Shown one piece after another: positions 35,312 through 44,807 of a DNA stretch of 64,000 bases (position 1 is the first letter of the stretch; each line of letters starts with the position of its first letter). The position numbers were made by a program, and so were the translations under genes. The stretch lies in contig JAFLBO010000003.1 in the NCBI GenBank assembly GCA_017303475.1, forward strand, positions 186,001 to 250,000, read 5' to 3'. Origin of the DNA: Chitinophagales bacterium (GTDB lineage Bacteria; Bacteroidota; Bacteroidia; Chitinophagales; Saprospiraceae). The notes below the pieces were generated by a model that saw only the letters and a program-made list of their open reading frames with translations, was not told the DNA's origin and made no database searches.

Positions 35312-38300
35312 ATGCCTGAATCTTCCAACCCTACAACCGCTTCCAATATGAGTTCTGCTGCCTATTCCGGCGCCGCCATGGAATGGCTAAATGCACAACC
35401 TGCGCCGCCTATGCGGGCAGACTTATGCGCCCTGAGCAATGATTTGGCTATTCGTCTGGTGCATGAATTGTTAGACAATCGCGCTTTCGATTTACCCTTA
35501 CAGGCCAATCCTCCTGCAGGCGACTGGATTAACCATTTTTACTTCGAGGCCAGAAACAGGGAACGAGTTTTTGGCAGTAAAAACCTGCGCATCGGTTATC
35601 CGTTTGTGTTGGCTAAACTGGGTGGACAGGAAGTGGCAGCGCCTTTGTTTCTCTGGCAGATCAGCCTGGAACCCAGTCAGCAACATGCAGACCACTGGCA
35701 GATCCAACGAAATGAGTTGCACAGTCTGCAACCTAATTATCCGTTTTTCCACCTCCTGGATGCTTTGTATCAATCTGATTTTTCCAAACTGGCGCATCAG
35801 GCGGTAGAGGGCAATTCGATTAATGTAAAGATTTTCAGTCAGTTATGCGAATCTGTGCGGCAACAACTAAGTCTGGTTGAAGATGGATTACCCCTGAGCA
35901 TTCAGCCTTTTGAACGCTGGGAAGGTGAAAGAAGCTCAGGCCGGATGTTGTGGGCTGCCATAGCCGGCATTTTCCCCTCCCTGCCCCGTACTCAGGTAAC
36001 GCAGCCTCCAGCTGTAGCTTCAGATTTGCCGGTTGACGCAAGCGGCTGGATTCACAGCTTTACCATGCTGCCACTGGACCCCTCCCAGCGGTCGGTAATG
36101 AATGCTATTCAGCAAAATGCCCTTACAGTGGTGGAAGGCGCTTCCGGTTCAGGTAAAACCTACCTGATTTCTGCGATTGCCATGAATGCGCTCTCCAATG
36201 GCAAAAAATGCCTGGTGGTGTCAAAAAGTATTAACTCCCTGCGCAGGGCTCAAAAGTTTTTATTAGAAAAAGGTGTGGGAGAGTGCTCCTTTGTGTTGCG
36301 TGACCTGGAAGGCGATAAGTTGATGCTGGCTGATATGTTGCGCATGAGTGCCGATTCCAAATCCAAGGCCAGCTACAACCCGGAACTCTTCAAAACAGTG
36401 CTGAACAAGACCCAGCGTGAACAAGGCAAACTGGATCAGGCCTGGATTGATATACATCAGCCGTTTTTCGGGCAATTAAGCTTTTCAGAAACGGTGGGAC
36501 GCTTCTTACGCGCCAACAGAACAGAAGGGAAGGAACTGCTGCTTAGCCAGTTGAATCCTTCGGATTTCAATTATGAGGTGGAGGAATATGAAAAAATAGT
36601 AGCTGCTATTTATGCCTCTGAACCACTCTTCCGCCGCTTCCCAACGCTGCATCACCCGCTTAATCGCTTGAATTACAACATTTTCAGCGATTATGAAAAG
36701 GAAAAAGGTAAGGCCTGGACGGAAAATCAGGTGCGTATGTTGCTGGGAAAGGCCACCGCGTTGCACCACCGTTTTATTGGTCAGACAAATGATTACGATG
36801 AAAGCCTGCACGATCACTTTGAACAATATTACGGCGATCTGGCCCTCTACATCAAGCGTATACAAAATGGTCTGGAAGACGGGGTCATTCGGTTCGGTCC
36901 TGATTTTGAAAAACCCATTTCCAGCAGTGAAAAGCTGTATGGGGTATTCTCTGAAAAGTACAAAGAATTAGTGGCTGCGAAGGAAAAACTGGGCGGCATT
37001 TTTGATGAAATGCGACAGGCTTATGCCCTGCGCCGATATTTTGAATTTGATTTCCCTGCGCAGTTTGATCCAAAAAATATCAAGAAAATCAGCGAATTAA
37101 CCCGCGATTTTGACGGTGCACTTAAAATGTGGCGACGCAGAGTACCGGCCATAGTGCGGGAGGATGTGCGCCGCCTGAATGCCAAAAGCGTACATTCCGA
37201 GTTGGATTACCGGGAGCAAATCAGAGATTTGGAGCAGGCACTGGATACCTTCCTGGAAGAGTTCAATGCAACCGGCCTCTACCAGGATGCGCTCAAGCAC
37301 GAAATGCTTACCATACCCAAGCGTCAGGAGTTTCTGGAAGACATCATTGCCCGGCTGGAGGATACACAGTTCTACCTGCGGGATTTCGATGATTTTTATA
37401 TTTGGCAAAAACACTGGTTATCCCTGGAGCCTGCGGCCCAAAAAACAGTTCGAGCGCTATGTAAAATCAAGCCGCAGAACTGGCAGGCAGCCTTTGAAAG
37501 CTGGTATTTGCATCATTTGTTGCAAAAAGAATTCCGTCCGGAGCTACAATGGGATGAGGATACCCTCAGCAATGTGAGCAATTACAGTCGGGAGTTGCGT
37601 CAAATGATGCCCGGTCAGATCAGCACTATTTGGCAGGAGCGGAAAAATACAGCCTTGAAAGGGCTTAAGTCAAGCTTCCCGGCAGATTACAAGAACTGGT
37701 TTGGCAAGGACAATCGCAAATTATCCGCTACGCTGCGTGCTGAGACTCTGTTCCATAAGCATATGCAGCCTCTTACGGAAACCTTGCCGGTGATGCTGAC
37801 CACGCCTGAGGTTGCGCTGGATGTGGTCCAACTGTCGAAAATGGCTTTTGATGTGGTGCTTGTAGACGAAGGACACAATATACCCAAACAGGAGTGTTAC
37901 CACCTGTTTGAGCTGGCCAAGCACCTGGTTGTTTTTGGAGATGAACGGCAGGATATGACTCCGTTTGCTGAGGACGATATTTTGGAGTTTTGCAAAGGCA
38001 TTGGTGCACAGGCCATGCACCTTGATTATCAGCATCAGGACACACCGGAGGGTTGGGTTCGGTTCAATAAAATTGCGTTCGGTACACCGTTTAAACGTAT
38101 TCCTTCCGGACGTTCTGCACTGGATTCTACCGTGGTGGTTAATGTGGAAGGACGATACGATGAGCATGCCGGCATTAACGAAGCAGAAGCCCGTCAGATT
38201 ATTGATTGGCTGAACCTCATTGAACCCACGCCAACCAATACTTATCCGGTGGTGGGAATTGCCTGCGCTACGGTGCAGCAAAGAGATTTGATTGCGGCCC

Positions 38301-39061
38301 AACTGCTTCGAATCCGGCAGCGTAAAATGGCAGGTTGGGAAAAAATCCAGCAATTGTATCTCAACGGACTGGGCGTTTATCAGTTTGCGGAATTACAGGG
38401 GCAACACGTTGATGTGCTGCTGTTGTCAATGACACACGGTACCACTGACGCCCAGGGCTCGTTGACCCGCCATTTGCATTTCTGGAATACGCCATTGGGT
38501 GTGAACCAGTTACACGTGGTACTGACCCGCGCTACTCAGAAATTTTACATAGCCCACAGCATTCCGGAAGGATTACATTCCGTTTTAGCGGCAGACAAAA
38601 ACTTCATTGGTACCTGCATTTTATCGCACGTTGTCACCTTTGCTGATTTTCTGCAAAGAGGTGAAAGAGAGGCGGCAGAGGAGCAGCTGAACAAGATGAA
38701 AACCTTGCTGAACTATGTGGATTCCTATTTTGAACCCACCGTATTTGGCGAAGAGGTAGAGTTGGCGTTGCGTCCGTATTTCGAGCAAAGTCAGATGAAA
38801 CGTTCTGCAATGGCTGCGGGAGTAAGGGTACCTTTATACATTCAGGCTAAGGGCTCCGGCGAGCAAAACAGTGTGCTGGCCTTTGATGGCGTTCTGGCTC
38901 AAACGGCCTTGCCGAGTTATGAATGGGAAGAAAAACTGGCCAATTACTTCAGACAGCAAGGCATAAGTTTTGTACCTGTATTGGCAGCCAGTTGGTGGAG
39001 AAGTCCCAAACAGGAGGCCCGTAAACTGGCCAGCAAGCTGTTGCTTATGCCGCAGGGGTAA
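35312..39061 (+). CDS. Large superfamily 1 (UPF1/DNA2-like) helicase-related ATPase
   Basis: The protein has 1249 residues. The N-terminal 260 residues are a separate domain with a core recalling DUF4011-type helicases (SLEPSQQHADHWQIQRNEL). Walker A GASGSGKT is at residues 276-283. About 570 residues of largely helical insertion follow. The Walker B region VVLVDEGHN is at about 848-856 (DEGH form). C-terminal motor motifs include LQGQHVDVLLLSMTHG and the arginine-finger motif VVLTRATQKFYI. The last 100 residues (DGVLAQTALPSYEWEEKLA, FVPVLAASWWRSP) may be a reduced nuclease-like end. The ATG at 35312 is preferred over TTG at 35306. It is a single gene with no recognised partner. Likely DNA or RNA unwinding or remodelling. 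It overlaps the end of the convergent gene by 17 bp. Confidence 0.8.
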   Translation: MPESSNPTTASNMSSAAYSGAAMEWLNAQPAPPMRADLCALSNDLAIRLVHELLDNRAFDLPLQANPPAGDWINHFYFEARNRERVFGSKNLRIGYPFVLAKLGGQEVAAPLFLWQISLEPSQQHADHWQIQRNELHSLQPNYPFFHLLDALYQSDFSKLAHQAVEGNSINVKIFSQLCESVRQQLSLVEDGLPLSIQPFERWEGERSSGRMLWAAIAGIFPSLPRTQVTQPPAVASDLPVDASGWIHSFTMLPLDPSQRSVMNAIQQNALTVVEGASGSGKTYLISAIAMNALSNGKKCLVVSKSINSLRRAQKFLLEKGVGECSFVLRDLEGDKLMLADMLRMSADSKSKASYNPELFKTVLNKTQREQGKLDQAWIDIHQPFFGQLSFSETVGRFLRANRTEGKELLLSQLNPSDFNYEVEEYEKIVAAIYASEPLFRRFPTLHHPLNRLNYNIFSDYEKEKGKAWTENQVRMLLGKATALHHRFIGQTNDYDESLHDHFEQYYGDLALYIKRIQNGLEDGVIRFGPDFEKPISSSEKLYGVFSEKYKELVAAKEKLGGIFDEMRQAYALRRYFEFDFPAQFDPKNIKKISELTRDFDGALKMWRRRVPAIVREDVRRLNAKSVHSELDYREQIRDLEQALDTFLEEFNATGLYQDALKHEMLTIPKRQEFLEDIIARLEDTQFYLRDFDDFYIWQKHWLSLEPAAQKTVRALCKIKPQNWQAAFESWYLHHLLQKEFRPELQWDEDTLSNVSNYSRELRQMMPGQISTIWQERKNTALKGLKSSFPADYKNWFGKDNRKLSATLRAETLFHKHMQPLTETLPVMLTTPEVALDVVQLSKMAFDVVLVDEGHNIPKQECYHLFELAKHLVVFGDERQDMTPFAEDDILEFCKGIGAQAMHLDYQHQDTPEGWVRFNKIAFGTPFKRIPSGRSALDSTVVVNVEGRYDEHAGINEAEARQIIDWLNLIEPTPTNTYPVVGIACATVQQRDLIAAQLLRIRQRKMAGWEKIQQLYLNGLGVYQFAELQGQHVDVLLLSMTHGTTDAQGSLTRHLHFWNTPLGVNQLHVVLTRATQKFYIAHSIPEGLHSVLAADKNFIGTCILSHVVTFADFLQRGEREAAEEQLNKMKTLLNYVDSYFEPTVFGEEVELALRPYFEQSQMKRSAMAAGVRVPLYIQAKGSGEQNSVLAFDGVLAQTALPSYEWEEKLANYFRQQGISFVPVLAASWWRSPKQEARKLASKLLLMPQG

Positions 39062-39896
39062 GCATGGGTGTGGCGATTGCCTGGTACAAACCGGCTTGAA
39101 ATAAAATACGGAGGTACACAAAAATCTGTTGAACCGCGAACATACAGGCGATGCCTGCCACCGAGCGCATACCCATCCAGGCATCCAGGGTCCAATAAAT
39201 CAGGATCAACAGCATTTGGCATAAAGCAAATACGAGGAACAAGCTACCCATGTAGCCCTTGTTCCTGAATGTCCAGCGCAATCCGGCGCGCAGAGAAGGC
39301 CATACCTTTCCATCAAACTGAATCAGGTGAATTCTACCTGCAATTGACCACAGGTAGAGGCAAGCCAGGCCCAACATAAATAATACAAACGAAGCAACAA
39401 CGGTCCAGACCGCATATGTTTCAGTATAATTGTTGGTTAACATGGATTGTAGATTGCCCAATAACGGCGCCCAGATTAACGCGGCCCATATCAGGGCAAT
39501 ACCCAGAAAAATAACACTAATGCCAAAGAAACGCAGGAAAAAACGGCTTCCACCAATCCAGAAATTTCCAACCGTAACTTTCTCCTTAACTGCACCGTTC
39601 AACATCCCGCCGTGCAGAAAAATGGCGAATAACAGCCAAACCAGCAGCAACCAGCGCAATTGACCGATTAAGGGTGTGATGGATGCGCCATGGACTTTCA
39701 AAAAATCGGTCATGACTGTATGATCATACCCGGTAAGGAGTCGGTTCAGTTCCAAAGAATGACCGATAGATGCCTCCAATACGCCATGCACCTGCATGCC
39801 CAGGGTAACCGCCAGGGCAAACTGAATCAAATAAACAATACCGGCTATCCGTCTGTGTCGGTATGCTCCGGAAAAAAGGGAAGAAAGAGGCGTCAT
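39045..39896 (-). CDS. Multi-pass membrane protein of unknown function
   Basis: The protein has 283 residues with about six hydrophobic segments (for example IVYLIQFALAVTLGMQV, WLLLVWLLFAIFLHGG, FFGISVIFLGIALIWAALI, WTVVASFVLFMLGLACLYL, GSLFLVFALCQMLLILIYW). I do not recognise a named family. The start at 39896 overlaps the stop of the aminopeptidase gene by one base (TAATG), which strongly suggests translational coupling and fixes the start; the longer frame begins at 39938. Its 3' end overlaps the helicase gene by 17 bp. Confidence 0.75.
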   Translation of the reverse strand: MTPLSSLFSGAYRHRRIAGIVYLIQFALAVTLGMQVHGVLEASIGHSLELNRLLTGYDHTVMTDFLKVHGASITPLIGQLRWLLLVWLLFAIFLHGGMLNGAVKEKVTVGNFWIGGSRFFLRFFGISVIFLGIALIWAALIWAPLLGNLQSMLTNNYTETYAVWTVVASFVLFMLGLACLYLWSIAGRIHLIQFDGKVWPSLRAGLRWTFRNKGYMGSLFLVFALCQMLLILIYWTLDAWMGMRSVAGIACMFAVQQIFVYLRILFQAGLYQAIATPMLTPAA

Positions 39897-41893
39897 TACA
39901 TGAGGAAACTTAACGAGTGCAGCAGATTTTGAATCCAAAAGGTGGCTTTGGCTGAATACTTCCAGAGTGGGGCGGTGTTAGGTTGAAGGGTTAGGCTGTT
40001 GTTGTTTAGGTCGAGATCCAGTCCAATTTTATGCTCCGGATCAATTTGGGCTGAGACGATATCTGGTTTGTTCCAAACCATCCATTTGTAACTGCCATCT
40101 ACCCCCTCCCATGTAAACTTTTCATTGCTACCATCTGCATAAGTGACCAGTACTTCTACCGGGAATATCCAATCGCCCTTGCGCTGAATTTCAACGGTGC
40201 TTCTCCTGGTTGTTGCGCCAGAACCATCTTTGTATTGTAAGTTTTGAGGGTTCTGTCCAAAAACGCCTTGAGCTGGCGGCATTTCCTCATTCAGTATTTG
40301 CACTACCGCATAATCCATCACCAGGGCTTTTTCAATACCATTTTCGAAAAGCTCAAATACCTGTTTGGCAAAAGTACTGTCTAAACCAGCTATGAGTTCT
40401 GCTTTCAGGATGGCCTTGAAATCCCGACCTTTCGGATGCCTGAACTTCCATTGTTCGAAATAGTTCTGCAGCAACCGGTCCATTTTTTCTTCCCCAATCA
40501 ACTCATGCACGGTACGCAGGGTGGTTGCTGTTTTGCTGTAAATCAGGGGTTTAAAATTGTTTTCGGTGAACATCCAGCCCGGCCTGGCGGTAATTCCGCT
40601 GCGCGGATTTTGCATACCAGTATATTCTGTTCTGGTAAGCTCTCTGTTACCCATACCATAGCCCAGAAAGTCAATCAGTGAATGTGTCGGGCCATAAGCA
40701 GCGTCGATAATCCTGTCCTCAAAGTAGGTCACAAATCCTTCATCCAGCCAGGCTTCTTCTTTTTCATTGGAGGCAACAATGCCCATAAAGTATTGATGCA
40801 CAAACTCATGCACCACCAGCGATTCCATGGTGCGGATACCCTCTGGCATTCCATAAAAAGTCCCCACGGTAATCAGGGTTGGATATTCCATCAGACCGGA
40901 GCGCAGTCCGTGAAAAGGCGGATCTACAACCGTAATAGTAGGGTAGGGGTAAGCGCCAACGTGTTTATCCAGATATTCCAATGCAAATTTCAGCGCGTGC
41001 AGGTAGCGCGGTCCCAGGGAGGCATGCTCGGGGGCTATGAGCAGCTTAATATCCACATTTTTCCAGCGATCCTGTTGCAGGGTAAAACGTGGATAAACAG
41101 ACCAGGCAAAATCAATCACATCCTCCGCATGGAAATGTCGTGTAGTGGTGCCATCTGTATTCCGTTGCTCTGAAACCAAACAACCGGACGCGCCCATAAC
41201 AAATTTACTTTCTGTGGTAATATGCACATCATATACCCCGAAATCGGCAAAAAATTCGGTTTGTCTGAAAAACTGATGGCAGTTCCAGTCCCAATGCCCA
41301 TCTGCTTTTTCTTCCCAAACGCCCAATTGCGGGAACCAATGACAAAACAGGTAAAAATCTTTGCTGTAACCGGCTCTGGCAATGGTTTTAGGCACTTGTG
41401 CTTGCCAATAAAGGGTAAGTACGGTGGTATCGCCCGGAGCCAGCGGGGTATCCAGTAGTACATCCAGTACCGACTGATCATCGGGGTTTTGATCGTCGGG
41501 TTGTACAAAACGCATATTGGCAGAGATGTTCTTGCCGTCCTGCCGAAATGTATCAATATTAACCCAGCCCCATTCCTTTGCATTTCTTTCCCCAAATCCC
41601 TGTCCAAAAATTTGTGTCGTCCCTTTCAAAAAAGTGGACTCTGTGTTTTTAAAAGCATTAAAATACAGGTAGAATCGCAGATTTTTAATGGGCGCCGGGC
41701 TGTGATTGTACAGTTTTATGGTTTGGGTGGCATATAACATGCGGTTGGAATGATCCAGTTTTACCTCCATAGTGTAATGGGCAGTACGCGGGCTGAGGGC
41801 TTTTGGGAAAAACGGATCACACTGCGCTATTAATGAGCTGCCCTGAAGCAGCCAAAAAAATAAAGGTAAAAGAATGTGGATTCGACCAACCAT
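39896..41893 (-). CDS. Exported M1-family (aminopeptidase N-like) metallopeptidase
   Basis: The protein has 665 residues with a signal peptide ending at LIAQ. The M1 zinc site HEFVHQYF is followed 18 residues later by the third ligand Glu in WLDEGF. GLMEYPTL stands where M1 enzymes have GxMEN, a variant of the substrate N-terminus recognition loop. The N-terminal beta domain (about 40-250) is intact. ATG 41893 opens the signal peptide; GTG 41914 is an alternative. Inferred role: removal of N-terminal residues from peptides in the periplasm or outside the cell. It is translationally coupled to the downstream membrane protein. Confidence 0.88.
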   Translation of the reverse strand: MVGRIHILLPLFFWLLQGSSLIAQCDPFFPKALSPRTAHYTMEVKLDHSNRMLYATQTIKLYNHSPAPIKNLRFYLYFNAFKNTESTFLKGTTQIFGQGFGERNAKEWGWVNIDTFRQDGKNISANMRFVQPDDQNPDDQSVLDVLLDTPLAPGDTTVLTLYWQAQVPKTIARAGYSKDFYLFCHWFPQLGVWEEKADGHWDWNCHQFFRQTEFFADFGVYDVHITTESKFVMGASGCLVSEQRNTDGTTTRHFHAEDVIDFAWSVYPRFTLQQDRWKNVDIKLLIAPEHASLGPRYLHALKFALEYLDKHVGAYPYPTITVVDPPFHGLRSGLMEYPTLITVGTFYGMPEGIRTMESLVVHEFVHQYFMGIVASNEKEEAWLDEGFVTYFEDRIIDAAYGPTHSLIDFLGYGMGNRELTRTEYTGMQNPRSGITARPGWMFTENNFKPLIYSKTATTLRTVHELIGEEKMDRLLQNYFEQWKFRHPKGRDFKAILKAELIAGLDSTFAKQVFELFENGIEKALVMDYAVVQILNEEMPPAQGVFGQNPQNLQYKDGSGATTRRSTVEIQRKGDWIFPVEVLVTYADGSNEKFTWEGVDGSYKWMVWNKPDIVSAQIDPEHKIGLDLDLNNNSLTLQPNTAPLWKYSAKATFWIQNLLHSLSFLM

Positions 41894-41968
41894 GCTGTTT
41901 GTAAATTGCGACACACAAAGGAAGTGAGAATTGGCGCTTTTTGTTCAAGAATTTGCGCTTCTTGTGCC

Positions 41969-41976
41969 TAACTTTG
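41969..41976 (+). promoter_or_regulatory. Probable -7 element of the DUF4082-like lipoprotein/cyclase unit
   Basis: TAACTTTG matches TAnnTTTG exactly and sits 29 bases before ATG 42005. TTTG sequences lie upstream, but none at the usual 17-20 base spacing. Confidence 0.42.
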
Positions 41977-42004
41977 TCGACTTCTAATTGAAAAAAATCT
42001 GTTT

Positions 42005-42586
42005 ATGCGTTTCCTGAAACAAGTTGTAGCGCCTTTTCTGTCTTTAGGCCTGTTATTTTCCATCATTAGCTGCGAAAAAGATGACCCGGCGGTACAGGAA
42101 AGTCCGATTTTTACCTTATTTGGGGAAACAGCCATTCAAATAGATACGGTAGAGCAAGCCGCAGATACATGGGACTATGGTTTTGCTTTCAGTCCACTGA
42201 AATCCGGCAGCATTGCTCAATTAGGGATGAAGCTCCCGGTGTCAGGCAGTTTTAAAGTCACCTTGTGGGACCTGAATGGAACTACCCCGGTAGCGCTGGT
42301 ATCGCAAAACCTTTCTGCCCAGGCAGCGCACCAGTCTATCACGCAGGATATCACCGGCGTACAGGTAGAAAAAGGTAAAAAATATGGTATCAGCATACTG
42401 GCCAACACGTTCTACCGGATTACCAAAACAGACGGCAGCGCCTTTACCTATCCTAAAACCATTGGTAATATTCTGGTGGAAGGCTTCCATGAATCGGTTA
42501 ATACCACCAGTTTGGCAAGTTTCCCGTCGGAAACCAACGATACCCGTCTTGCGCCTTGTGTGGATGTGATTTTCATCGCTGACTGA
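42005..42586 (+). CDS. Lipoprotein with DUF4082-like domain
   Basis: The protein has 193 residues. The lipoprotein signal ends at SIISC. The rest resembles DUF4082: IFTLFGE at the start, then GFAFSPLKSGSIAQLGMKLP, FKVTLWDLNGTTPVA and GVQVEKGKKYGISIL. Such domains are beta-sandwich modules of exported proteins with no known activity. It ends 6 bp before the adenylate cyclase gene and probably shares its promoter (-7 element at 41969). It may be a ligand- or surface-binding partner of the cyclase. Confidence 0.6.
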   Translation: MRFLKQVVAPFLSLGLLFSIISCEKDDPAVQESPIFTLFGETAIQIDTVEQAADTWDYGFAFSPLKSGSIAQLGMKLPVSGSFKVTLWDLNGTTPVALVSQNLSAQAAHQSITQDITGVQVEKGKKYGISILANTFYRITKTDGSAFTYPKTIGNILVEGFHESVNTTSLASFPSETNDTRLAPCVDVIFIAD

Positions 42587-42592
42587 TCGCAG

Positions 42593-44773
42593 ATGCGCAG
42601 TACACTTCTATTCTTTTTTCTGATTGTTTGTGTGCTGAACGGTTCAGCGCAGCAACTGCCGTTGGACTCCTTGCTTCGCATGGAAAGGCAATATCTGAAG
42701 GAAGATACTGTTCGGGCCAAACTGCTCACTGATATTGCCCGGCGGTATTACACTGTTGACCCGTCCAAAGGGGTTCCTTTTGCAGAAAATGCCATTAAAC
42801 TCTCAGAAAAACTCCCGGATAAGAAGTTTCTGGCCGGCGCATACAGCAGTATGGGTGGCAATATGCTCACCCTGGCCGATTACCAGTCGGCACTTACCTA
42901 CTACCAAAAAGCCCTTGAAATCAACCAAAAACTGGGCAATCAACAGGGCATTGCGAATAATTACAACAACATAGGACTCGTTTATTACAGTATTTTTGAC
43001 TACCCCAAGGCCCTGGAATATTATCAAAGAAACCTGCAACTCAACGAACAAACCGGCAATAAATCCAGCATAGCAGGCACCCTGGGTAACATAGGCGCTA
43101 TTTACAACGTACTGAAAGATTACCCCAATGCCATTGCCTATTACGAACGTGCGCTCCAAATCAGCGAAAAAGAAGGGAACCAGCAGCAGGTAGCTGGAAC
43201 CCTCTCCAACCTGGGCAATGTGTACACACAGCAAAAGGCTTTCAACAAGGCGCTTGACTACAAACAACGCGCCCTCAGTTTGTATGAAAAGCTGGGAAAT
43301 CAGTCCGGCATTGCCACTAACCTGGGCAATATTGGTAATGTTCACCGGCAAATGCAGGATTACCAGGCTGCCATTCAATACCATGAAAAGGCTTTGGTTA
43401 TTCTCGATAAAATAAAAGATAAAAAGGCCGCAGCAGCCGGATATGCCAGTTTGGGAGAGGTCTATTACCTGCAAAAAAACTATCCCAAAGCGCTGCAACT
43501 GGAACAACAGGCCTTGGCTATTTCCTCAGCTGCCGGATTGGTAAAAACTACCAGTGAATCCTTCCTGCACCTGTCAAAAATTTATGAAGCCCAGGGGCGG
43601 TTCGACAGCGCTTATTGGGCTTATGGTGAACATATTGATTTCCGCGACAGTATCAACAGCATAGAAAAACAAACAGAACTGACCAAAAAGACATTACAGT
43701 TTGAATTCAGCCGGAAAGAAGATTCCCTGCGCCAGTATCAGGCTCTAACAGATGCCCGCTTGCAGCAACAAATCCTGTTGGCAGCTAAGCAGCAAAAGGA
43801 ACTGGAACTTCAGCAGAGCGCCACCCGCCTGGCCACTAAAGAAAAAGAAATTCAGCATTTAGCCTATCTGAAATCGCAGGCGGACCTGCAATTTGAGCAA
43901 AGTACCAGAAGGGAAAATGAGGAAAAACTCCGGCTTTCGGAAAATGAAAAGCAATTGCAAGCCACCCAGATGAGCCTGCAGGAAACGCAATTGCAGTTGA
44001 AAGACAAAGAGATCCGTTCGAGGGAAACCCAGAGCTTGTTTTATGTGGGCGGAATCATACTGCTAACCTTGTTATCGTTTTTCATTTTCCGCAACTTCCT
44101 CAATCAGCAAAAAGCCAACAAGATCATCCGGCTCGAAAAGCAAAAATCTGAAGACCTGCTACACAACATTTTGCCGGAAGAAGTAGCAGATGAGCTCAAG
44201 GTAAATGGTCAGGCGATGGCCCGGCAATTTGATTATGTCACTGTTTTATTCACTGATTTTGTCAATTTTACCAGCATTTCAGAGCAGTTGCCGCCTCAGG
44301 AGCTGGTAAATACGCTGCATCAGCATTTCAGGGCCTTTGACGAAATCATGGATAAATACGGACTCGAAAAAATAAAGACCATTGGAGATGCTTACATGGC
44401 GGTATCCGGTCTTCCTGTTCCAGCCTCGGATCATGCCATCAGGGCAGCCCGGGCGGCGCTTGATATTCAGGCGTATATCGCACAAAATTTGCGGCAAAAA
44501 CCTTCCGGATTTCAAATCAGAATAGGGCTACACAGTGGGCCGGTAGTGGCGGGCATCGTTGGTGTGAAAAAATTCGCATACGATATTTGGGGAGATACGG
44601 TAAACACCGCTTCCCGAATGGAAAGCAGCAGCGAGCCCGGCAAAATCAATCTCAGCGAAGCCACTTATCAACTGTTGAACGGGCAATTCCGGATGGAATT
44701 CAGAGGAGCTGTAGCTGCCAAGAATAAAGGTGAAATTGCCATGTATTTTTTGCTGGATATGGTTGTGAATTAA
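42593..44773 (+). CDS. TPR-containing class III adenylate cyclase, membrane-bound
   Basis: The protein has 726 residues. A signal peptide or first helix (1-21) leads to TPR repeats of 40 residues (about 60-340; YQKALEINQKLGNQQGIA and close variants), a long Gln/Glu-rich coiled coil (about 360-480), one membrane helix (LFYVGGIILLTLLSFFIF, about 483-500) and a cytoplasmic cyclase domain (about 540-726). Metal-binding Asp residues are in VLFTDFVNFT and IGDAYM. Lys in KTIGDAYM and Asp in YDIWGDTVN are the adenine-selecting pair, so cAMP rather than cGMP is predicted. TPRs outside and the cyclase inside suggest a receptor. It lies 6 bp after the DUF4082-like lipoprotein gene. Confidence 0.9.
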   Translation: MRSTLLFFFLIVCVLNGSAQQLPLDSLLRMERQYLKEDTVRAKLLTDIARRYYTVDPSKGVPFAENAIKLSEKLPDKKFLAGAYSSMGGNMLTLADYQSALTYYQKALEINQKLGNQQGIANNYNNIGLVYYSIFDYPKALEYYQRNLQLNEQTGNKSSIAGTLGNIGAIYNVLKDYPNAIAYYERALQISEKEGNQQQVAGTLSNLGNVYTQQKAFNKALDYKQRALSLYEKLGNQSGIATNLGNIGNVHRQMQDYQAAIQYHEKALVILDKIKDKKAAAAGYASLGEVYYLQKNYPKALQLEQQALAISSAAGLVKTTSESFLHLSKIYEAQGRFDSAYWAYGEHIDFRDSINSIEKQTELTKKTLQFEFSRKEDSLRQYQALTDARLQQQILLAAKQQKELELQQSATRLATKEKEIQHLAYLKSQADLQFEQSTRRENEEKLRLSENEKQLQATQMSLQETQLQLKDKEIRSRETQSLFYVGGIILLTLLSFFIFRNFLNQQKANKIIRLEKQKSEDLLHNILPEEVADELKVNGQAMARQFDYVTVLFTDFVNFTSISEQLPPQELVNTLHQHFRAFDEIMDKYGLEKIKTIGDAYMAVSGLPVPASDHAIRAARAALDIQAYIAQNLRQKPSGFQIRIGLHSGPVVAGIVGVKKFAYDIWGDTVNTASRMESSSEPGKINLSEATYQLLNGQFRMEFRGAVAAKNKGEIAMYFLLDMVVN

Positions 44774-44807
44774 ATCATGTAGTAGTTTTCGGCCAAATTT
44801 TACATCT

